In this document: positions 10,501 to 16,732 of the stretch, one piece after another | Layout: every line of letters starts with the position of its first letter | How positions within the stretch are numbered: the first letter of the stretch is position 1 | From: Thalassospira mesophila | Lineage (GTDB): Bacteria > Pseudomonadota > Alphaproteobacteria > Rhodospirillales > Thalassospiraceae | Assembly: GCF_002115755.1 (NCBI RefSeq) | Contig: NZ_JFKA01000009.1 | Span: 62,001 to 126,000, forward strand | Direction of reading: 5' to 3' | Length of the DNA: 64,000 bases | Made by a program: the position numbers and the translations under genes | Notes under the pieces: generated by a model | The model's input: the letters and a program-made list of their open reading frames with translations, nothing else | Database searches by the model: none | Told to the model about the DNA's origin: nothing

Positions 10501-11035
10501 CGAAGCCGCTTATCGATTGCAACAAAACGGGATTGACGTTCGCAGCGTCACCTTGCTTGATGCGGTAGCCATCCCGGATTCCGTCCGGGAACTTTTACGC
10601 AAGGACGAAGCCGATTATTTTGCCGACATGTTTTCCGAACTGGGAATACTCGAAGCAGATCAGTTGCGTGTCATGACACCGGAACAAAGAATCGATTACC
10701 TGCTGGAACAGGGAAAGGATTCTCATCTGTTACCGCAAAATGCGGATCGTGATGTTATTCGCCGTTTGCTTGCGGTATTCCAAAACAATGCCATCGCCGC
10801 GATCCACTATGTGCCCCCGAAACTTGCCGATATTGATGTGTTGCTGGTGCGCCCAACAACAGCAAGCCGGGCGGCACCAGGTATCGATGGCGATCCCTAT
10901 AGCGGCTGGAAACAATTCGTTGGCGATAAAGTAGTGCTAAAATGGGTGCCAGGAACGCACGGCTCCATGATGATGGCTCCCGATATTATCGAGGTCGCCT
11001 CATGTATTCGCAGCCATATTGCGGAAAATAAATAA
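7523..11035 (+). CDS. NRPS with methyltransferase-interrupted adenylation domain, PCP and thioesterase
   Basis: A 1,170-residue terminating NRPS with no condensation domain of its own; the upstream protein ends in one. The adenylation domain starts normally (A2 motif LKAGHAFVPLDP near residue 100), is interrupted by about 280 residues, and resumes at A3 (LFTSGTTGTPKG near 450), followed by YGPTEC and a late NGK lysine. The insert has a SAM-methyltransferase motif I (VLEIGCASG near 227) and class I fold features. Then come a PCP (HGGHS near 850) and a type I thioesterase (GWSFGG, Ser about 986; His in GTHGS near 1144). M insertions between A2 and A3 are known in a few NRPSs and are linked, as I recall, to side-chain methylation, whereas A8-A9 insertions give N-methylation. 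The pocket residues match no code I recognise. A good RBS (AAGGGAC) precedes the ATG. The acidic N-terminus, with alternating Asp and Phe, may be a docking element. Confidence 0.95.
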   Translation: MKIADFDFDFDNIDTSREMDASAPDATTGSITERFSAIARLCPDRVAIADEDATLTYDALDRDSSRLAQFICNLGLDKTQPVGVMTGRNRHYIIAILGVLKAGHAFVPLDPNVPLRRRVAMVQNAAPALVISDGAHVGDLHQLQWRCLCLTHILCLDHGDIDAISETPGSLMSVELWDHLAGDDADNVLAGGWKSAFTGMPIAQNAMDAFGENARAKIQNLVPEDARVLEIGCASGFTMKHVAPVVGRYVATDLSRRNVERTEALAIGAGMTHVMSRQLAAHDIDVYEPGSFDLIILNSVIENFPGFGYLRQVLAKAARLLAPNGSIYLGNVWDAERRDDYLADLAAFARDNAGKGYTTRLDFLEDLFVPEAFLNDWAAEQGGFRVQRSAINAPGFDPAPYTFDFVLTPDSRVEPVGGQRQRYDATHIVSAADTLSSSPAINTTDIAYILFTSGTTGTPKGVMIEHGSVVNLAQSVLDTQLELIGADNPQSALNLSCVAPFAFDGSIVQIFAAILNGHSVHIPGFETRTDPEALHRFIVEHCIDQFDTTPSLFFLMLDYWQENHLHCHARMVVLGGEVVSDDLVERFFAFPEHGNCKLVNAYGPTECCVSAAQYIMTAHNYRQILPPPIGKAINGVAIAICDDQGRTLPDGVPGELRIGGAGVAKGYLNDINQTNSKFVTQADGSRWYCSGDIARRRSDGEIIFVGREDGQVKVRGNRLELGEVENALARHPLVRRATVLVHNGKNSQSTDIIAYLITDAGFDAVSCRAQLEQILPAYMVPGHLICVDDIPLTANGKTDISKLPAPHDTSASRHVGPAKPLSNALECTVASLMADVLDCAIDNADADFFDHGGHSVLAVQFLSKINRATDVKIPLSDLFSCSSVAKLAARITERQQTQNAKSPLVAVHADGSAVPMVCFHPVGGNILCYQTLARELGPQQPVYMVEAQGLEEGQNLYPTVEEMVAAYMPHIRKALPQGPVHLTGWSFGGLLAFEAAYRLQQNGIDVRSVTLLDAVAIPDSVRELLRKDEADYFADMFSELGILEADQLRVMTPEQRIDYLLEQGKDSHLLPQNADRDVIRRLLAVFQNNAIAAIHYVPPKLADIDVLLVRPTTASRAAPGIDGDPYSGWKQFVGDKVVLKWVPGTHGSMMMAPDIIEVASCIRSHIAENK

Positions 11036-11049
11036 CGGTTATCGGGCAG

Positions 11050-11080
11050 GGCAGGGGCAGAGACGCACCCTGCCTTTTCT
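11050..11080 (+). terminator. Probable rho-independent terminator after the NRPS genes
   Basis: Stem GGCAGGG/CCCTGCC (7 bp) with an 11-nt loop followed by TTTTCT, 15 bases after the NRPS stop codon. The short stem and loose loop make it moderate. It lies between the NRPS and the convergent phosphopantetheinyl transferase gene. Confidence 0.55.
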
Positions 11081-11110
11081 CCGCTTGTTTGTTATCGGTG
11101 CTGATCGGAA

Positions 11111-11884
11111 TTATGACCAGTTAAAATCCGGACTGTGCAAAAAAACGGTTTCGCCCGGCAAAGTTATGCCCAACCAGCCTTTGACCCCGTGCCAGACAAG
11201 GCTGCGGTATTGGGAAAAGTTTTCGTAAAACACCACAAAAACGCCGTCCTGCAAGGTGATTGATGATGGTGTATACACCGATAACGGCGTCATCAATCCT
11301 GTTGTCAGGGTTTTGGCCAGGCTTTCGCGTGCGACCCACATCAAGGCGGCGGCATCACGGTCATCAAGCTTTAATTCTTCAAGCACGTTTCTTTCCCGGC
11401 GCGACAAACCTGCCAGCACCGGCCCGATATCGGCAGGTGACGGCAAATCAACATCGATCCCCATCGGGTGTGCGCGATGAAATACCAACGCTGCGGCATA
11501 GTGATCGGAGTGGGAAATGGACACACCCAATTGATGAATTTCCGGATGGGTGCTTGTCAGGATGGGCTGATCAAAAACGCCGTTTTCAATCTGTATTTGT
11601 TGCGGCTCAAGATCGTCGCAATGTGCCCTGACAGCCAGTTTCCCCGCCAGTCGGCCGTGCGCAAAACTTTGCCGGCGTTTGGCATGTTCAAAAGTATGCA
11701 GCCGCGCAATTTCGTTTTTATGGAAAAGCGCTGAAATCATCTCGTCGGCCGTTTGTGCTGTCAGATGATCCAGATCGATTATAACTAACGTTGCTCGCAA
11801 GATATCATCTGACGCAAAACTTCCGCCGTCTTTAGGGCGTACAAGTGCCAGAGAATGAATTCTCACTGCTTGCGGATTGCTCAT
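11111..11884 (-). CDS. Sfp-type 4'-phosphopantetheinyl transferase
   Basis: This enzyme would transfer the phosphopantetheine arm of CoA to the carrier-domain serines of the neighbouring PKS/NRPS. The 257-residue protein shows the family's N-terminal basic/His region (ARLHTFEHAKRRQSFAHGR), SISHSDHYA, the metal-binding MGIDVDLP (usually GIDIE or GIDVE) and WVARESLAKT (usually W-x-x-KEA-x-K). The second acidic residue is therefore Asp rather than Glu, and the usual Lys before Glu is Arg. I chose the ATG at 11884 (MSNPQAV). The frame is open to 11989, but that extension runs through the transcription terminator of the upstream gene and is unlike the family. No clear Shine-Dalgarno is visible at 11884. 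It is convergent with the NRPS genes. The PKS at 42.8 kb carries its own PPTase domain, so this one most likely serves the NRPS. Confidence 0.85.
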   Translation of the reverse strand: MSNPQAVRIHSLALVRPKDGGSFASDDILRATLVIIDLDHLTAQTADEMISALFHKNEIARLHTFEHAKRRQSFAHGRLAGKLAVRAHCDDLEPQQIQIENGVFDQPILTSTHPEIHQLGVSISHSDHYAAALVFHRAHPMGIDVDLPSPADIGPVLAGLSRRERNVLEELKLDDRDAAALMWVARESLAKTLTTGLMTPLSVYTPSSITLQDGVFVVFYENFSQYRSLVWHGVKGWLGITLPGETVFLHSPDFNWS

Positions 11885-11928
11885 TTTGTTATTCTGCGTC
11901 AATTGTGAAATGGCGTCATCGGATGCAT

Positions 11929-11963
11929 AAAAAAAGAATGCCCAAAGCGTGCTTTGGGCATTC
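11929..11963 (-). terminator. Strong rho-independent terminator
   Basis: A perfect 12-bp stem (GAATGCCCAAAG/CTTTGGGCATTC, 11936-11963) with a 4-nt loop is followed on the minus strand by seven T residues (A tract 11929-11935). It ends transcription of the DUF697 gene whose stop is at 11993. It also lies inside the longest possible form of the downstream PPTase frame, which argues for the shorter PPTase start. Confidence 0.9.
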
Positions 11964-11992
11964 AAAATCCGGGTCGCCAGCTTTGGCAAAAA

Positions 11993-12565
11993 TCAGGCTT
12001 TTGCGGTGGCGGCATTACCAGTTGTTTTAGCTGAAGCCGTCTTGGTCTCGCCCTTAACGAAGTCGGTCGCTTTACGTTTGCCTTCGGCAAATTCGTTTTT
12101 GAAGCGGTCCTTCATTTCTTCTGCGTTGAAATCACTGGTGGTGCCACCACGGGCAAAATGCCATGCGAAAACACGCCCAAGTGCATAGGTGCAAGCTGCG
12201 GCAAAGGATGGCATGGCGATCAGACCAAAAACCGTCCCAACAACAGGGACACGACGCATCAGTTTTGTGGCCGCAAGACCAACGCCACTTGCAGGAAGAA
12301 CAGTTGCAACAAGCGTTGCTACAGCACTTTTAATTGTGTTTTCCGAGAAAGGAATACCATAAACATCACACAGTTTTGCGATCATACGCAGCTGGATGGT
12401 GCTGCTGGCGGCCATTTCAAAGAAAGGTATCGGAACAAGTCCACCGACCGCAGCATAGGCGCTGTGGCGATGAATGCAGTCACGGGACAAAGCACGAATC
12501 TCGTCCGTTTCTGCTACTGCTACTGTAACTTCATCAGTTTCTTCGACAGTCTCTGCTTCGCTCAT
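11993..12565 (-). CDS. DUF697-family membrane-associated protein (copy 1)
   Basis: A 190-residue protein with the DUF697 pattern: GGLVPIPFFEMAA, QLRMIAKLCDVYGIPF, RRVPVVGTVFG and TYALGRVFAWHF, plus a charged C-terminal tail (FNAEEMKDRFKNEFAEG). The family occurs alone or fused to small GTPases and has hydrophobic helices thought to associate with the inner membrane; its biochemical role is not established. An acidic N-terminal leader (about 25 residues) and an Ala/Lys/Thr-rich tail flank the core. The start is supported by AGAGG before the ATG, and a TATAAT lies at 12613-12608 on the minus strand, although I see no good -35. A strong terminator follows. A paralogue lies at 15.2-15.7 kb on the same strand, so the two enclose the thioesterase and SPFH genes. 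Confidence 0.8.
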   Translation of the reverse strand: MSEAETVEETDEVTVAVAETDEIRALSRDCIHRHSAYAAVGGLVPIPFFEMAASSTIQLRMIAKLCDVYGIPFSENTIKSAVATLVATVLPASGVGLAATKLMRRVPVVGTVFGLIAMPSFAAACTYALGRVFAWHFARGGTTSDFNAEEMKDRFKNEFAEGKRKATDFVKGETKTASAKTTGNAATAKA

Positions 12566-12740
12566 AATCGCCTCTTTACAAGTGCCTGTGGGTCAGTGGG
12601 CTAAATAATTATAAATAAGATATCTTTAGCACTTTACTCCAACTTTTCTGTGACCGCAACGCGTAGAAGTTATTATTCCGACAGATTGTTTTTTCGCTGC
12701 GCGTGGTGATATTTTCTCTAATATATCAAAACCGGCATTT

Positions 12741-13496
12741 TTAACGGTCGAGAATATTGGCAATGATGGAAAGCAAAGCATTATCGTGCATATTTATAAA
12801 AAAATGTCCGCCGTCAAAAAGATGCGTTTTAACTGGCCCGGTTGTTGCTTCGCGCCAGCCTTCGAGTTCTTCTGGTATCGGGCTGCTATCTGACATGCCA
12901 CCGAAAACAGTAATCGCGGATGTCAGTTTTTGCTGGTCCCCCGAAAATGTTGTTTCCGCCAGTTTGAAATCAGCCCGCAACGACGGCTCAAGCAAAGATT
13001 TGAATTCTGCGCTCTCAAGAATTTCCTGCGGCGTCCCGCCATATCGGCCAATTTCATCCCACAACGCCTCAGACGAAAGGGAATGCACAGGCGAACGTCG
13101 CAACGGTATGTTTGGCCCACGCAAGGCTGCGATAAATAAATGGTCAGGGCTCGGGTGTCCGTCCCCGGCCAATCGGCACGCCAGATGGTGGGCAATCATC
13201 CCCCCCATCGAATAACCAAAAAATGCAAACGGCCTGTCAAGCAACGGCAAAATAGCATCCGCAAGGGCAGGGATCATACCGGCAATATTATCAATGGCCG
13301 GTTCGGCTGTTCTTTGCTCGCGGCCAGGAAGGCAAATTGGAATAACATCAATTTCGACAGGCAGTTTTGCCTTCCACGACCGATAAAACGATGCCCCGCC
13401 ACCCGCACATGGAAAACAGAACAGGCGTGTATGCGCATCCGCGTGTCGTGCCGTTTGCGCCAGCCATGCAGACTTTATCATCTCAGACGATCTCAT
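12741..13496 (-). CDS. Type II thioesterase of the NRPS/PKS locus
   Basis: An alpha/beta-hydrolase of about 250 residues. It has the type II thioesterase signatures LFCFPCAGGGASFYRSW near the N-terminus, the nucleophile motif FGYSMGG, an Asp in the middle-to-late part and the terminal DGGHFFIN histidine. Such proteins hydrolyse misloaded or stalled acyl groups from carrier domains and are typical partners of NRPS and PKS lines. Three starts are possible: GTG 13511, ATG 13496 and ATG 13481. None has a strong Shine-Dalgarno and I list 13496. It sits 74 bases downstream of the SPFH gene on the same strand. Confidence 0.88.
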   Translation of the reverse strand: MRSSEMIKSAWLAQTARHADAHTRLFCFPCAGGGASFYRSWKAKLPVEIDVIPICLPGREQRTAEPAIDNIAGMIPALADAILPLLDRPFAFFGYSMGGMIAHHLACRLAGDGHPSPDHLFIAALRGPNIPLRRSPVHSLSSEALWDEIGRYGGTPQEILESAEFKSLLEPSLRADFKLAETTFSGDQQKLTSAITVFGGMSDSSPIPEELEGWREATTGPVKTHLFDGGHFFINMHDNALLSIIANILDR

Positions 13497-13570
13497 TATC
13501 CAATGGGCCACTTATGATCTGGCTTGATTCCAGGTGACGTGACACCCAACAGATATCAGGCCGGACGATA

Positions 13571-14857
13571 TCAATTTCCGGTATTTTTACCGGCATCGGA
13601 CGTGCCGGTTTGTCTTTCGCCATCCGGCCCCATGACTTCGGCAGCAGATGTACCATTTGGCGATATTGTACCTTTTTGCGAACGGCTTGCTGCGCCGTTT
13701 GGCATGCCATCAACCGCGCCTGCCGGGCCTTCTGTCTCGGTGAAGCCAGGTGATATTGCACTTTGCGGTGCAACATCGGCCATCCGCGCATTAAGTTGCT
13801 GCCCGGATGGCAGGGTGTTGGCCGTATCGCCGCTCAGCTCTGCCGATTTATCACCCTTTTCTGCGCGCTCGTCGGCGGGCCTGTCGCTATTGATGTTACT
13901 GTCGGCGGTATTCAGGATCACAGGCAAACCATCCCGACCACCAATGATAATGGTTTTGCTGTTTTTCGATGTTGCCAGCGCCATGGTGGCTTCGATCCCG
14001 CGCAGGCGCAGATATTCCGGCGTGATTGTCTTGGCAACAATATCCTGAAATTCGCGAATACCTTCAGCTTCGATTTTTTTCCGTTGTTTTTCTTTTTCTT
14101 CACGCGCCAAACGAAAATCATATTCCAGCATGACCTGGTATTGTTCGGCCTTGCGCTCGATCGCGGCCGCGATCCGGGGCGGCAATGTTACCGAGCGAAT
14201 AAGAACATCTTCGACGCTCACCAGTTTGCCCCGGAAACTTTGATTAACCAGCGACGATCCCAGTTGGTTCACCATGCGTTCAAGGATTTCCGCCTGAATA
14301 AAGGCGCGAGTTTCGGTATAAAGCTGTTCGGGCGTATAACGCGAAATCAGTTCCCGCGCATGTGATCCAATTTCCGGATAGACCAACACCTCGGGGTAAC
14401 GCGGGCCAACCAGTTTATGCAAGATACCGGCATTGTCGCGGTTGATACGATACCGCACGGCAATGTCGACCTTCATCGACAGGCCATTCGACGAAATTGT
14501 GTCATAGACGCGCGACTGGTTTTGCAGCCGGGCATCATAAAGATACATTTCATCCCACGGGAAGATCATATGAATGCCTTCACCATAGGTCCGGTCCGTA
14601 ACTGTGCCGCCAAAAAACCGATACCACAGCACCCCGACATGACCAGAGGGAACCGTAATAAAGATTTGCGGTGCCAGAGCAATCAAACCAATAACGATAA
14701 ACAGCAACGAAACCAGAATAGTGGTCCGGTGCCGGCGCAACCACAGGGCCAGCCAGTCGAGTGGTCTGTTAAGGGCAGCACGAAGGCCAGGTTTGCGGTG
14801 CGGCGTGTCGTCATTCACCCCGGGAGATGCAGTTGCCGTGTCGGCGCTATCAACCAT
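13571..14857 (-). CDS. Prohibitin-like SPFH/Band 7 membrane protein
   Basis: A 428-residue protein. After a basic cytoplasmic leader there is one membrane helix (about 45-68, TTILVSLLFIVIGLIALAP), then the SPFH/Band 7 domain (VPSGHVGVLWYRFFGG, VDIAVRYRINRDN, LVNQSFRGKLVSVEDVLIR). A long charged helix follows (REEKEKQRKKIEAEGIREFQ), probably a coiled coil for oligomerisation, and finally a low-complexity tail of about 110 residues rich in Gly, Ser, Asp and Ala. SPFH proteins form large membrane-bound rings and organise membrane microdomains or proteases. I see no catalytic site. The gene lies between the small membrane protein and the type II thioesterase on the same strand. Its presence in a biosynthetic locus suggests membrane protection or organisation, but this is inference. 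Confidence 0.85.
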   Translation of the reverse strand: MVDSADTATASPGVNDDTPHRKPGLRAALNRPLDWLALWLRRHRTTILVSLLFIVIGLIALAPQIFITVPSGHVGVLWYRFFGGTVTDRTYGEGIHMIFPWDEMYLYDARLQNQSRVYDTISSNGLSMKVDIAVRYRINRDNAGILHKLVGPRYPEVLVYPEIGSHARELISRYTPEQLYTETRAFIQAEILERMVNQLGSSLVNQSFRGKLVSVEDVLIRSVTLPPRIAAAIERKAEQYQVMLEYDFRLAREEKEKQRKKIEAEGIREFQDIVAKTITPEYLRLRGIEATMALATSKNSKTIIIGGRDGLPVILNTADSNINSDRPADERAEKGDKSAELSGDTANTLPSGQQLNARMADVAPQSAISPGFTETEGPAGAVDGMPNGAASRSQKGTISPNGTSAAEVMGPDGERQTGTSDAGKNTGN

Positions 14858-14904
14858 TAAATGTCTCGTTCAAAGCAGAAAATGCCAGTAGCTGCGACTG
14901 CATA

Positions 14905-15102
14905 CTATTCGACGTCATATTCTTTGATTTTCCTGCGTACTTCGCGCGACGGACGCGCAACAATTTGCACAAGAAAATCACCGATCGGGGTGATTAATAA
15001 AGCAACGATAAAATGCCCCACAAAGCCGAACGCTGTATTGCGCCCCAGCATGCCGCATATAGCGGCCGCAATCACGTAAAGAATGAGAACGACGAACTGC
15101 AT
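14905..15102 (-). CDS. Small two-helix inner-membrane protein
   Basis: A 65-residue protein made of two hydrophobic segments (MQFVVLILYVIAAAICGMLG and FVGHFIVALLITPIGDFLVQ) and a short basic, then acidic tail (RPSREVRRKIKEYDVE). The frame extends upstream to 15165, but the ATG at 15102 has a clear GGGGAA ribosome site and starts directly at the first membrane helix, so I prefer it. Function unknown. The gene sits between a DUF697 gene and the SPFH gene on the same strand, likely in one transcript. Confidence 0.7.
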   Translation of the reverse strand: MQFVVLILYVIAAAICGMLGRNTAFGFVGHFIVALLITPIGDFLVQIVARPSREVRRKIKEYDVE

Positions 15103-15195
15103 TTTTGCTTCCCCTATGGATCCGGTATTTCGCCCCGATATTCCGGTATCACGTTTTCCGGTCATGCCCGGATTGTTATTAGTTAGTCAGTCAGA

Positions 15196-15705
15196 TCAGG
15201 CAGCAACTTTTTGCCGCGTCACAAATTCCTTGCCTTCCGCAAATTTTTCGCGGAAATGCTGTTCAGTCTTTCCAGGGTCAAATGACAGGATGGTCCCCCC
15301 CGCCGAAAAATGCTGCTGAAAAATCTTGCCCAGCGCATAGGTTGTCGCACCGTTAAAAACCGGCAAGGTCAGCACCATCAGTCCATACCCCACGACGGGC
15401 ACCGCTTTTGCCATGCTTCCAAAAACACCAGTTGCAATCAGTGATTTACCCAACACACCACTGCCCAGGCTACAAATAAGGGCGGCAATCGCCGATTTGC
15501 CGCTATTCCGATCAAACGGCACGTCGTATATATCGCTCAGTTCTGCCAGCATCTTAAGCTGCACAGCAACAATTGCGACATTGTCGAGCACGGGTATCGG
15601 AATAAAACTGCCCCCGACAGCCCACATCGTGTTGCGGCGCACAACAGCACCTGCTGCGCGATGTTGCTTTCTCTGTTTTAATTCCGCGTGTTTTTCAGCA
15701 CTCAT
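15196..15705 (-). CDS. DUF697-family membrane-associated protein (copy 2)
   Basis: A 169-residue paralogue of the protein at 12.0-12.6 kb. It shares the same series of motifs: GGSFIPIPVLDNVAIVAVQL, KMLAELSDIYDVPFD, AVPVVGYGLMVLTLP, TYALGKIFQQHFSAGG and FREKFAEGKEF. The first copy has a longer acidic leader and a longer tail. It is the first gene of a minus-strand series that continues with the small membrane protein, SPFH protein and thioesterase. The promoter region is shared with the divergent operon starting at 15929. Function unknown; membrane association is inferred from the hydrophobic helices. Confidence 0.8.
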   Translation of the reverse strand: MSAEKHAELKQRKQHRAAGAVVRRNTMWAVGGSFIPIPVLDNVAIVAVQLKMLAELSDIYDVPFDRNSGKSAIAALICSLGSGVLGKSLIATGVFGSMAKAVPVVGYGLMVLTLPVFNGATTYALGKIFQQHFSAGGTILSFDPGKTEQHFREKFAEGKEFVTRQKVAA

Positions 15706-15775
15706 GACGGGAAGCTCTCCGATCGCAGCAGGGAGTTAAACCATACCGGCTAAGTACCGGCACTGCAAACCTTAT

Positions 15776-15795
15776 CAAGTCAAGATAGTGACTTG
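15776..15795. promoter_or_regulatory. Palindromic operator candidate in divergent promoter region
   Basis: CAAGTCA-N6-TGACTTG is a perfect 7-bp inverted repeat in the 223-bp spacer between the divergent genes at 15705 and 15929. The half-site spacing suits a dimeric regulator. No regulator gene lies nearby and I do not recognise the motif. Confidence 0.4.
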
Positions 15796-15928
15796 AAACT
15801 TTTTTAGGGTGAATGCTTGACGGCAGCTGGGACACAGGCAAACATGCAGACGGGGAGACATTTTATCCTATGAAATTTAAACTTAACATTGATGACATCA
15901 TGGTCATCGATTATGCCGGAGCACGCTT

Positions 15929-16732
15929 GTGAATTTGGCGTTCAAGATCGGATTGGCACTGTTTTTGGTTCTTGGCTCGGCAATTGCCATGACCACAGTG
16001 CTAAATTTTTTGCGTTTCGACCAGACCCTTCATCATCTTTTGGCGCAGCGATTGACAGTGGTTCTCTCTGAAACGCAACGCGATATTGTTTCTGGTCTCG
16101 ACCTGGGTCTTCGCATCGAAAATATGGAAAACCTCGACGCCATGCTTGGTCGGCGTCTGGGGATGTCCTCGGATATTCAAGCGATACAGGTATTGGACTG
16201 CAATGGCTCTGTCATTGAATCCCGGACACCACCGGGCCTTTCTGCTTCGGTTGCAACAATTCCCTTTACGCCCGCACCAGAAGATCAATGGCAAAGTTTT
16301 GACGGCAACCGCGCGATTGCCGGAACACTTTTGCGCGACAGCGTCGGGCAGTGCGCCGGATATATTCGTCTTATCGCCGATATTTCCGAAGCCACAGCCA
16401 AACTTTCGCACGCCTCGACCAAAATGTGGCAGGCGGCCTTGTTCGGTATGGGGGCAATTATCCCGGTTCTGATTGTTTTATTTATCCTGATGCGGCGGCG
16501 TCATCGCGTGTTTGTCGAATTGAACGAAGACTTTGAACGTGCCCTCGATGGACAGCCGCCCCGCGTTCCCGCCCATGACGGGGATGTGCTGACAGCCGGC
16601 GAAATGAGTATGATTTCCCTGTACCGCGATATGCGTGATCAACTGTCCAAAACATCCCCGAACGAGACATCCGCAAGTGATGCGGATTCATCGTTTGTCG
16701 ATGATCAGGACCACAAAGGTAAAAACGCATGA
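15929..16732 (+). CDS. Two-pass membrane protein with periplasmic sensor-like domain
   Basis: A 267-residue protein with an N-terminal membrane helix (about 5-27), a periplasmic segment of about 140 residues, a second helix (about 170-190, ALFGMGAIIPVLIVLFILMRR) and a cytoplasmic tail. The layout is that of the sensory half of chemoreceptors or histidine kinases, but no kinase, HAMP consensus or output domain is evident. The tail (NEDFERALDGQPPRVPAHDGD) may be a degenerate HAMP. The GTG start has GGAG seven bases upstream. Its last codons overlap the ATG of the next gene, so the two are translationally coupled. The next protein opens with a similar helix-periplasmic loop-helix module, suggesting that the two pair in the membrane. 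Function not known. Confidence 0.65.
   Translation: MNLAFKIGLALFLVLGSAIAMTTVLNFLRFDQTLHHLLAQRLTVVLSETQRDIVSGLDLGLRIENMENLDAMLGRRLGMSSDIQAIQVLDCNGSVIESRTPPGLSASVATIPFTPAPEDQWQSFDGNRAIAGTLLRDSVGQCAGYIRLIADISEATAKLSHASTKMWQAALFGMGAIIPVLIVLFILMRRRHRVFVELNEDFERALDGQPPRVPAHDGDVLTAGEMSMISLYRDMRDQLSKTSPNETSASDADSSFVDDQDHKGKNA

Noticed and set aside
11885-11989. N-terminal extension of the PPTase frame
   Set aside because: It overlaps a perfect terminator stem and lacks family resemblance; the ATG at 11884 is preferred.
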